Below, piece after piece: positions 50,769-58,431 of a stretch of 64,000 nucleotides of DNA. The stretch's first letter is position 1. Every line of letters begins with the position of its first letter. The notes beneath the pieces were generated by a model, which was not told the DNA's origin, searched no databases, and was given only the letters and a program-made list of their open reading frames with translations. Location: NCBI RefSeq assembly GCF_009720365.1, contig NZ_ML769313.1, positions 358,591 to 422,590 on the forward strand. Direction: 5' to 3'. A program made the position numbers and the translations under genes. This DNA is from Catellatospora paridis (GTDB taxonomy: Bacteria > Actinomycetota > Actinomycetes > Mycobacteriales > Micromonosporaceae).

Positions 50769-52139
50769 GTGCTCACGACAGCGACCGTCCCGGTGACCCG
50801 CAATCTCATCGTCGACTACTACGAGGTCATCGCGGCCGCCGTCGACCGGCTGGGCGCGGGCCCCGGCGGCGCGGCGGGCACCGCCGCCTTCGCACCCGGG
50901 TTCGACCTGCCCGCCCTGACCGACGACGTGCGCCAGTTCTTCGCCGCGGCCACCGCGACGTGGCGGGAGCTGGGCGCGCACGGCGGCCACGGCGTGCAGT
51001 TCATGGATCTGACCGGCAACCCCGGCACGCACACCACCAAGACGTTCCCGTCCATGCTCATCGTGGCGCGGGCGGTGGAGCACATCCGGCGCACCGGTGA
51101 GTCGATCTGCATCTTCACCCCCACCTCGGCGAACAAGGGCATCGCCCTGCGCGACGCGGTCGGCCGGGCGATCGCCGCGAAGCTGGTCACGCCCGAGCAG
51201 CTGCGCGTCGTCGTGCTCGCCCCCGGCTCGACGCGGCACAAGTTCCGCCGCGACCCGCTGTCGGCCGACGCCGCGCTGCGGGTCGCGAACCCGCTGCTGC
51301 GCTTCGGGGGCGACGAGCCCGAGGGGGTCAAGGCGCTCGGCCGGGCCTTCGTCGACGCATACGCGCAGGAGGCGTACGACAAGCACGGCACCACCCTGTG
51401 GTTCTCCCTGGCCCTGCCGAACTACCTCGTCGCCGACGCCGCCCGCGCCGCGTTCGAGCTGGACGCCGCCCCGGCGATCGCCGCCGCCCCGCGCTGGCAC
51501 GCGCACGCCGTCTCCAGCGCGTTCGGCCTGCTGGGCTACAACCTGGGCCGCGACGTGCTGGAGGACTCGGGCCGCGCGGACGGCTCGCCGCGTCCCGGAT
51601 TCCTGCTCGTGCAGCATCTGGGCACCCCGGACATGGTCCTCAACCTGCGGCACGGCTCGTTCTCCCGGGACCGGCTGCCGGCATACCGCAGGGACGCCGC
51701 GACCGGGCTGTGGGCGCAGGACGCCGACTCGCACTTCCCGGCCGTGACCGGCGACCCCGGCGAGGTGCTCGACCCGACCTTCTACACGCACCAGCCGGTC
51801 ACCTCGCCCGCGATGAACGACCTCATCGCCCGGTACGGCGGCGACGGCATCACGGTGTCGCGGCACGAGTGCGTCGCCCGCTACCCGCAGCTGCGCGACT
51901 GGCTGCGCAACACTCCCTGCGAGCTGCCCGCAGACCCGGCCGACCTGCGCGAATGGTCGATCGTCATGGCGCTCACCGGGGTACTCAACGCCATCGACCG
52001 GGGGCTCGTGCCCGCCGGGCGGGAGATCGTCGTGCACGGCTCGGGCAGCTACCGCGACGACGACTACGCGGTGTGCGAGCCGGACGCCGAGGTGTCCACG
52101 GTGGAGGAGATCGCGGCGGCGGTCCTGGGCGGCCGCTGA
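50769..52139 (+). CDS. PLP-dependent threonine-synthase-like (DUF6002-like) enzyme
   Basis: A 456-residue protein with the fold-type II PLP enzyme pattern. L-T-G-N-P-G-T-H-T-T-K-T-F (about 80-92) provides the Lys Schiff base (T-T-K). F-T-P-T-S-A-N-K-G-I-A-L-R (about 115-127) resembles the P-T-S-G-N substrate loop of threonine synthase, cysteine synthase and diaminopropionate synthases. A late H-G-S-G-S-Y-R-D-D closes it. Such enzymes make unusual amino acids such as 2,3-diaminopropionate or dehydro amino acids by beta replacement. I think related proteins are catalogued as DUF6002. GTG 50769 with GAAGGAGC upstream. Confidence 0.65.
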   Translation: MLTTATVPVTRNLIVDYYEVIAAAVDRLGAGPGGAAGTAAFAPGFDLPALTDDVRQFFAAATATWRELGAHGGHGVQFMDLTGNPGTHTTKTFPSMLIVARAVEHIRRTGESICIFTPTSANKGIALRDAVGRAIAAKLVTPEQLRVVVLAPGSTRHKFRRDPLSADAALRVANPLLRFGGDEPEGVKALGRAFVDAYAQEAYDKHGTTLWFSLALPNYLVADAARAAFELDAAPAIAAAPRWHAHAVSSAFGLLGYNLGRDVLEDSGRADGSPRPGFLLVQHLGTPDMVLNLRHGSFSRDRLPAYRRDAATGLWAQDADSHFPAVTGDPGEVLDPTFYTHQPVTSPAMNDLIARYGGDGITVSRHECVARYPQLRDWLRNTPCELPADPADLREWSIVMALTGVLNAIDRGLVPAGREIVVHGSGSYRDDDYAVCEPDAEVSTVEEIAAAVLGGR

Positions 52140-54568
52140 TGGCGATCGTCGTGCCCCGGGCGGCGCTGGACGCGCTGGCCCGTGCCTGCGCCGTGCCCGC
52201 CGAGCACGCCGCCCGCGCAGCCGTGGCCCTGCTGGCCCGCCGCTACACCGGTCGCGCCGTGCAGACCGTGCGGTCGCCCGACGGCATCGCCACGTTCGAC
52301 CTGACCACCGACCAGGCCGTCCGGGACCTGGTCGCCACCGATGAGGTTGTCCGGGACCAGGTCGCGCCGCATGGCGGCGAACAGCTCGCCGACCTGGCCG
52401 TGCTGCCCGGCGGCGGCGGTCTGGTCGTGTCCGGCTGCCCGGCGGAGCTGGCCGCGCCGTTCGCGGCGGACATGGCGACACTGCTCGCCGTGATGGCCGC
52501 CGAGCCGGAGCGGTCCACCGTGGACCTGCTGCCGGAGTCCGCGTACGAGGACGCTCGCCCGGTCGACCGGGCGGCGCTGCACGGCGGGCCGCGCCGGGAG
52601 CCGACCGGATGGGGGCCGGGGGACACGATCTGTTCGGCGTTCGCCGCGCAGGTGGCCCGGCACCCGGACCGGGCCGCGGTGCTCGCCGACGACGGGGAGC
52701 CGACGTACCGGCAGCTCGGATCGGCCGTGGTCGCCACCGCGGCGGCCGTTCAAGCCGCGGCCGGTGACGGCGGCGGCACGCGCCGGGCGGCGCTGCTGTG
52801 CCGCCACGGCGCGACCACGGTCACCGGGCTGCTCGCGGCGCTGACGAGCGGCCGGGCGTACGTGCCGCTGGAGCCCAGCTTCCCGGCCGCGCGCCTGGCG
52901 CACATCCTCGCCGACAGCGACGCCGACGTGCTGCTCGTCGACGCCGCGCATGCCGACCTGGCCCACCGGATCGCCGCCGAGGCGGGCCGCCCGGACCTGA
53001 CGACGGTCCACATCGTCACGACGGCCCCGCCGGGTGACCTCGACGAGCTGGTGGCGGCTCTGGTCGGACCGGCGACGCCGGACGATGCGGCGTACCTGCT
53101 CTACACCTCCGGCTCGACCGGCGCGCCCAAGGCCGTGGTGCAGAGCCACGGCAACGTGCTGTTCGGGGTCGCCAACCACATCCGCAACTTCGCGCTCACC
53201 CCGGCCGACCGGACCAGCGTGCTGACCTCGTTCGGGTACGACATGGCGGTCACCGACCTGTTCGGCGCGATCCTGTCCGGGGCCGCCGCGGTGCCGTCCG
53301 ACATCCGCGAGCACGGCCTCGGCCACCTCGCGCAGACCATCGCCCGGCACGCGGTGACGGTCTACCACTCCACCCCGACCGTCTACCGCTACCTGATCGC
53401 CGGGCTCGGCGCCGGCGGACGGCTGCCGAGCGTGCGGGCGGTGCTGCTCGGCGGCGAGGAGGTCACCCGCCACGACGTGGAGCTGTGCCGCCGCCACTTC
53501 GCCGCCGGGGCGGTGTTCGTCAACGGGTACGGCACCACGGAGATCAGCTTCGCGGCGCAGCACCACCTCGGTCCCGGCGCCGCGCTGGAGCACGCGGTGG
53601 TGCCGATCGGGCACCCGCTGCCCGGCATCGACGTGGTGCTCGTGGACGCCGCCGGGCGTCCGGCCTGCCTGACCGGCGAGGTGGTGGTCCGCTGCGCGCA
53701 CGTGGCGCTCGGCTACCACGGGCAGCCGGAGCTGACCGCCGGTCGGTTCCGCGAGTATCGCGGCACGCGCGCCTACTGGACCGGCGACGTCGCCCGGCGG
53801 CTGCCGGACGGGCGGCTGGTCTTCCTGGGCCGCGCCGACCGCCTCGTCAAGATCCGTGGTTACCGCGTCGAGCTGGGCGAGGTCGAGTCGCGGCTGGCCG
53901 CGCTGCCCGGCGTCGGCCAGGCCGCCGTCGTCGCCCGTCCGGCCAGGGACGGCACCAAAGAGATCATCGCGTACGCCGTGCCCGCGCGCGACGCGGCCGT
54001 GGAGCCGGACCGGCTGCGGGCGGCGCTGGCCGAGACGCTGCCCGAGTACATGGTGCCGCGGGCCGTGGTCGTGGTCGGCGCGCTGCCGATGGGCGACACC
54101 GGCAAGCTCGACGTGCGGGCACTGCCGGAACCTGCCGCCGTCCCGGCGCAGCCGCGCCGCGGCCCGGACGGGCCTGATCCGCTGGAGCAGGTGATCGCGG
54201 CGGCGTGGTGCGAAGCGCTCGGTGTCGCCCAGGTCGACCGGCACACCGCGTTCTTCGACCTCGGCGGGCATTCGCTGTTGCTGGCGCTGGTCCAGGAGCG
54301 GCTGGCGGCGGTGCTCGGCGAGCGGATCTCGATGCTGCGGCTGCTGGAGTTCCCGACCGTCGCCGGACTCGCCGCCCACCTGCGACCCGCCAGCCTCACG
54401 GCTGCCGCCGACGCGCCGCCGTCGGTGGACGTCGGGTCGGCAGGCGCGCCGTCCACGGCAGATGTGCCCGCCACGGCCGACGCCGGGCAGGCGCACGTCG
54501 CCGATCGGATGCGTCGCCGGCGCGCGGCGCGGCAGGGCTCGGCGGCACAGGTGGAGACGGCGTCATGA
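52139..54568 (+). CDS. NRPS: vestigial C region, adenylation, carrier (A-T)
   Basis: An 809-residue NRPS protein. Residues 1-150 look like a shortened condensation-domain remnant without the H-H-x3-D-G motif. The adenylation domain follows (about 165-600): T-S-G-S-T-G near 325, F-G-Y-D-M-A with the amino-group-binding Asp kept, and G-Y-G-T-T-E. The carrier domain has G-G-H-S-L with Ser712. The Asp at the position known as 235 suggests an alpha-amino acid rather than beta-alanine. It starts one base inside the previous stop and overlaps the next gene by ATGA. The C-terminal 70 residues are a low-complexity A/P/D linker. Confidence 0.9.
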   Translation: MAIVVPRAALDALARACAVPAEHAARAAVALLARRYTGRAVQTVRSPDGIATFDLTTDQAVRDLVATDEVVRDQVAPHGGEQLADLAVLPGGGGLVVSGCPAELAAPFAADMATLLAVMAAEPERSTVDLLPESAYEDARPVDRAALHGGPRREPTGWGPGDTICSAFAAQVARHPDRAAVLADDGEPTYRQLGSAVVATAAAVQAAAGDGGGTRRAALLCRHGATTVTGLLAALTSGRAYVPLEPSFPAARLAHILADSDADVLLVDAAHADLAHRIAAEAGRPDLTTVHIVTTAPPGDLDELVAALVGPATPDDAAYLLYTSGSTGAPKAVVQSHGNVLFGVANHIRNFALTPADRTSVLTSFGYDMAVTDLFGAILSGAAAVPSDIREHGLGHLAQTIARHAVTVYHSTPTVYRYLIAGLGAGGRLPSVRAVLLGGEEVTRHDVELCRRHFAAGAVFVNGYGTTEISFAAQHHLGPGAALEHAVVPIGHPLPGIDVVLVDAAGRPACLTGEVVVRCAHVALGYHGQPELTAGRFREYRGTRAYWTGDVARRLPDGRLVFLGRADRLVKIRGYRVELGEVESRLAALPGVGQAAVVARPARDGTKEIIAYAVPARDAAVEPDRLRAALAETLPEYMVPRAVVVVGALPMGDTGKLDVRALPEPAAVPAQPRRGPDGPDPLEQVIAAAWCEALGVAQVDRHTAFFDLGGHSLLLALVQERLAAVLGERISMLRLLEFPTVAGLAAHLRPASLTAAADAPPSVDVGSAGAPSTADVPATADAGQAHVADRMRRRRAARQGSAAQVETAS

Positions 54569-55950
54569 GCGACGACGACCTGATCGCCGTCGTCGGCCTG
54601 GCCTGCCGGGTGCCCGGTGCGCCGGACGTCGCGACGCTCTGGCGCAACCTGCTGGACGGGGTGGACGCGGTCCGCCGATCCACGCCGGCGGAGCTGGCGG
54701 CCGCGGGTCTGCCCGTGGACGGCACGTACGTGCCCGCGTTCGGCCTGCTGGACGGGCTGGAGGACTTCGACGCCGCGCTGTTCGGATACGGCGGGCACGA
54801 GGCCGCGCTGCTGGACCCGCAGCACCGGATCTTCCTGGAGACGGCCTGGCACGCGCTGGAGGACGCCGGGCTCGACCCCGCGCGGGCACCGGCCCCGATC
54901 GGGGTGTTCGCGAGCTGCGGCGTGAACCGCTACCTGCGCCACCACCTGCTCGGCAACCCGGCCGTGAAACCGGCGGGCGCACTGCCCGACGACTGGGACG
55001 ATGCGCTGGCCGGGGGCACCTGTGACTACCTGCCGACCCGGGTCGCGTACGCGATGGGGCTGACCGGACCGGCCGTGGCCGTGCAGACGGCGTGCTCGTC
55101 GTCGCTGGTCGCGGTGTGCCAGGCGGCACAGGGCCTGCTCGACTTCCGCTGCGACGCCGCGATCGCGGGCGGGGCGGCGGTCGTGTCGACCCGGCAGCTC
55201 GGCTACCGCTACCGCCCCGGCGGGACGTGGGCCGCCGACGGGGTGTGCCGCCCGTACGACGCGGACGCCACCGGGCAGGTCTTCGGCAACGGCGGCGGTG
55301 CCGTGGTGCTCAAGCGGCTGGCCGACGCGGTCGCGGACGGCGATCACGTGTACGCGGTGCTGGCCGGCTGGGCGGTGAACAACGACGGCTCGGCGCGTGC
55401 CGGGTTCAGCGTGCCCGGCGTGGCGGGTCAGGCGGCCGTGGTCGCCGAGGCCCTGGCCGCCGCCGACTGGGACGCGGGCAGCGTCGGCTTCGTCGAGGGC
55501 CACGGCAGCGGCACGCCCTTCGGCGACGCGATCGAGGTCGAGGCGCTGACCCGCGCCTTCCGGGCGTCGGGCGCGCAGCAGGGACGATGCGTGCTCGGCT
55601 CGATGAAGCCCAACACCGGCAACCTCGACGCCGCCGCCGGAGTGCTCGGCCTGATCAAAGCCGTGCTCGCCGTACGCGACGGGCAGATCCCGCCCACCCT
55701 GCACTTCCGCCACCCGCACCCCGATGTGGACCTGGCGGCGTCGCCCTTCACCGTCAGCGCCGAGGTCCGCGACTGGCCGGGTCCGCGCCGGGCCGGGGTC
55801 AGCTCGTTCGGGCTGGGCGGCACCAATGCGCACGTGCTCGTCGCGCAGGCTCCCGCGCACGTGTCGGCCGAGCCGCGGATGCCGGTGCCCGGCTACGCGT
55901 TCCAGCGCAGCCGCCATTGGATCGAGCCCGTGGCGGCCGGCCATGCGTGA
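54565..55950 (+). CDS. stand-alone ketosynthase (KS) with altered active site
   Basis: A 461-residue KS of modular-PKS type. Cys177 in T-A-C-S-S-S is present, and His313 in E-G-H-G-S-G-T. The second catalytic His, normally in N-I-G-H-L, is replaced: the sequence reads P-N-T-G-N-L, giving Asn353. The KS is followed directly by the post-AT linker motif Y-A-F-Q-R-S-R-H-W, with no AT domain. Without the second His, decarboxylative condensation is doubtful; transacylation or condensation of a preformed nucleophile remain possible. Overlaps both neighbours. Confidence 0.92.
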   Translation: MSDDDLIAVVGLACRVPGAPDVATLWRNLLDGVDAVRRSTPAELAAAGLPVDGTYVPAFGLLDGLEDFDAALFGYGGHEAALLDPQHRIFLETAWHALEDAGLDPARAPAPIGVFASCGVNRYLRHHLLGNPAVKPAGALPDDWDDALAGGTCDYLPTRVAYAMGLTGPAVAVQTACSSSLVAVCQAAQGLLDFRCDAAIAGGAAVVSTRQLGYRYRPGGTWAADGVCRPYDADATGQVFGNGGGAVVLKRLADAVADGDHVYAVLAGWAVNNDGSARAGFSVPGVAGQAAVVAEALAAADWDAGSVGFVEGHGSGTPFGDAIEVEALTRAFRASGAQQGRCVLGSMKPNTGNLDAAAGVLGLIKAVLAVRDGQIPPTLHFRHPHPDVDLAASPFTVSAEVRDWPGPRRAGVSSFGLGGTNAHVLVAQAPAHVSAEPRMPVPGYAFQRSRHWIEPVAAGHA

Positions 55951-58429
55951 GCCGGACCAGGCAGGGCGGCCGAAGGAACCACTCGAGGTGGCCCCGGACC
56001 CGGGCTGGGTGCGCGCGGTCGGGCGGCCCGTCGTGGCCGGTGACTTACCGCCGGACGGGCTCGTGCCGCTGGGCGACACCGGGTGGCAGGTGTGGCGGTC
56101 GGCCGTGCTGCGCGCACCCGGCTTCCCGGCGACGGGCCTGGACCTGCTGGCCGCGCCCGAGTGCGCAAAGGAGGCCGACGCGCTGCTCGGCACGGGCGGC
56201 GACCGGGCCGCGTTCGACGGCGTGTTCGCGGCCGCGACCCGGCGGATGACCGCGCGCCTGCACGACATCGCCGCCGATCCGCTGTTCCGCGAGGCCGTGA
56301 CCTGGCAGAGCCTCAACGCCGTCGAAGCCCTCGACGGACTGCTGCGCGCCGGTCCGGACGCGAACCGCAACTCGCGCCACCGCCCGCGCGAGATCCTGGT
56401 GACCCGCTACTGGCAGCGCTACTGCGCCAAGAACGACACCATCGGGTTCTTCGGCCCCGTCTGCTGGGCGTCGTTCACCGACGGCGATGTCGCCGCCCGG
56501 GTCGAGCCCGGTCCGGACCTGGTCCGCGCCCGCGTGGTCGACCTCGAACGGCGGGTCCTGTCCGCGTACGCCGACCGGCTCGCCGCCGACCCCCGCTTCG
56601 GGCCGTGGCTGCCCGTGACCCGGCAACCCCACCTGGCGGTGCGCGGCGACGAGCTGCTGGAGGCGGGCCTGCCGCCGCGCCCGCTGACCCCGGCGCAGGC
56701 CGCCCTGCTCGGCGCGAGCGACGGCACGCGCAGCGCCCACGAGGTGGCCGCGCTCGCGCTCGCCGATCCGCGGACCGGGCTGCGCGTCGCGTCCGACGCC
56801 CTGCTGGCGCTGGCCCAACTGGCCGACCAGGGCTTGCTGCGCCGGGGCGTCGAGCTGCCGTTGACCGTCGCCGCCGAAGCCGAACTGCGCCGACGCCTGG
56901 CCGCCATCGCCCACCCGGCATTGCGCGACGAGGCGCTCGCCGGTTTGGCCCGGCTGCTCACCGCCCGCGACGGGCTCGCGGACGCGGCGGGCGACGCCGA
57001 CGCGGTCCGGGCAGCCCTGCTGCGTCTCCAGAACGAGTTCGTCGCGGTGACCGGCGGCGACGTGCTCCACCGCCCCGGGGCCACCTACGCCGGGCGCGGT
57101 CTCGCCTACGAGGAGACGCTGCGCGACCTCGACGTCTCCTTCGGCGAGCCGCTGCTGACCATGCTCGCCGACACGCTCGTGCCGCTGCTGGAGGCTGCCC
57201 GGTGGCTGACCGCCGCGATCGCCGCCGCGTTCACCGCCGCGCTGCGCGAGCTGTACGACGATGCCGCTGCTGACAGACCGGTCGCGCTGGGCGACATCTT
57301 CGACGCCGCCCTCGGTGTCCTGTTCGGGCAGGGGCCGGTCGCCGACGTGCTCGCCGACTTCACCTCCCGGTGGACGCGGCTGCTCGGCCTGACCGGGTCG
57401 AGCGCGCCCGATGAGCTGGACCGGACCGGCTCCGGCCCGATCACCCTCGATCCGGCCGGTGAGCTGGACGGGACCGGCTCCGGCCCGATCACCCTCGATC
57501 CGGCCGAGGTGCGCGCCGGAGTCGCGCGGTTGTTCGGCGCGGCCGCGCCCGGCTGGACCGCGGCCCGTCTGCACAGCCCCGACCTGCACCTGTGCGCGCC
57601 GAACGCGCAGACCCTGGCTGACGGCGACTTCACCGTGGTGCTCGGCGAGCTGCACGTCTCCTGGCTCACCTGCGACAGCGGCACCCTCACCCGCTTCCAC
57701 CCCGATCCCGGCGCGCTGCGCGCCGCGCTGCACCGCGACCTGGGTGACCGGACCCTGCTGCTCTACCCGACGGACTTCCCCGAGTTCACGGCCCGGATCG
57801 CGTTCACCCTCGACGGTCCTGACGACGTCCGGCTCGGCTACACCCCGGCGCCGGTGCCGGATCCGGCGCAGGTCCTGCCGCTGGCCGCGGTGACCGTGTC
57901 GCCGGTGGACGGTGAGCTGACCGGCCGGGCCCCGGACGGGCGGACCTGGCCGCTGCTGGAACTGTTCGGCCCGTTCCTGTCGTCGCGGGCGGTCAACGCG
58001 TTCAAGGTCGCCGCCGACGGCGCGTACACCCCGCGGGTGAGCATCGGCCGCCTCGTCGTGCACCGCCAGACCTGGCGCACCACCGTCGCGGACTGCGCAG
58101 TGGACCCCGAACTCGCCGACGAGGCTGCCCGCTACCTGGCCGTACGCCGGTGGCGGGACCGCCTTGGGCTGCCCGAGCAGGTGTTCGTCCGGGTCGGCAC
58201 CGAGGTGAAACCGGTCTACGTCGACTTCACCAGCCCGGCGTACGTGGCCGCCTTCGTCGCGATGGTCCGGGCCGCGTCGCGCACCGGCGGCAGCCGCACG
58301 CCGCTGACGGTCTCCGAGATGCTGCCGGGCCCCGAGCAGGCGTGGGTGCCGGACGCGGCCGGCCGGCGCTACTTCAGCGAGCTGCGGATGGCGATCCGCG
58401 ACCCGGCGTCCGCGCCGACGAGGAGATGA
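55943..58429 (+). CDS. LanB-type lantibiotic-dehydratase-like protein
   Basis: An 828-residue protein matching the N-terminal glutamylation domain of class I lantibiotic dehydratases. R-Y-W-Q-R-Y-C-A-K-N-D-T-I-G-F-F-G-P near 155-173 corresponds to the family's conserved motif. LanB enzymes use glutamyl-tRNA to activate Ser/Thr, and relatives (PEARLs) add amino acids from aminoacyl-tRNA. No lanthipeptide precursor or cyclase gene is visible here, so it probably acts on a carrier- or assembly-line-bound intermediate. A 16-residue tandem repeat occurs at about 491-522. It overlaps the KS gene by 8 bp. Confidence 0.85.
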   Translation: MREPDQAGRPKEPLEVAPDPGWVRAVGRPVVAGDLPPDGLVPLGDTGWQVWRSAVLRAPGFPATGLDLLAAPECAKEADALLGTGGDRAAFDGVFAAATRRMTARLHDIAADPLFREAVTWQSLNAVEALDGLLRAGPDANRNSRHRPREILVTRYWQRYCAKNDTIGFFGPVCWASFTDGDVAARVEPGPDLVRARVVDLERRVLSAYADRLAADPRFGPWLPVTRQPHLAVRGDELLEAGLPPRPLTPAQAALLGASDGTRSAHEVAALALADPRTGLRVASDALLALAQLADQGLLRRGVELPLTVAAEAELRRRLAAIAHPALRDEALAGLARLLTARDGLADAAGDADAVRAALLRLQNEFVAVTGGDVLHRPGATYAGRGLAYEETLRDLDVSFGEPLLTMLADTLVPLLEAARWLTAAIAAAFTAALRELYDDAAADRPVALGDIFDAALGVLFGQGPVADVLADFTSRWTRLLGLTGSSAPDELDRTGSGPITLDPAGELDGTGSGPITLDPAEVRAGVARLFGAAAPGWTAARLHSPDLHLCAPNAQTLADGDFTVVLGELHVSWLTCDSGTLTRFHPDPGALRAALHRDLGDRTLLLYPTDFPEFTARIAFTLDGPDDVRLGYTPAPVPDPAQVLPLAAVTVSPVDGELTGRAPDGRTWPLLELFGPFLSSRAVNAFKVAADGAYTPRVSIGRLVVHRQTWRTTVADCAVDPELADEAARYLAVRRWRDRLGLPEQVFVRVGTEVKPVYVDFTSPAYVAAFVAMVRAASRTGGSRTPLTVSEMLPGPEQAWVPDAAGRRYFSELRMAIRDPASAPTRR
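57413..57508 (+). repeat. in-frame 48-bp tandem duplication in the LanB gene
   Basis: Two adjacent 48-bp units (57413-57460 and 57461-57508) encode nearly identical 16-residue blocks (E-L-D-x-T-G-S-G-P-I-T-L-D-P-A). It looks like a recent duplication, probably in a flexible linker. Confidence 0.9.
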
Positions 58430-58431
58430 TC

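Noticed and set aside
52139-54568. Assigning beta-alanine as substrate of this A domain because of the nearby panD
   Set aside because: Beta-alanine-activating A domains usually lose the Asp that binds the alpha-amino group, but it is present here, so the assignment is not supported.
54565-54590. Treating the KS as part of the upstream NRPS protein
   Set aside because: A clear stop/start overlap (ATGA) separates them; they are two proteins.
55943-58429. Calling the cluster a lanthipeptide cluster
   Set aside because: No precursor peptide, LanC cyclase or lanthipeptide transporter is visible; the protein is embedded in an NRPS/PKS operon.
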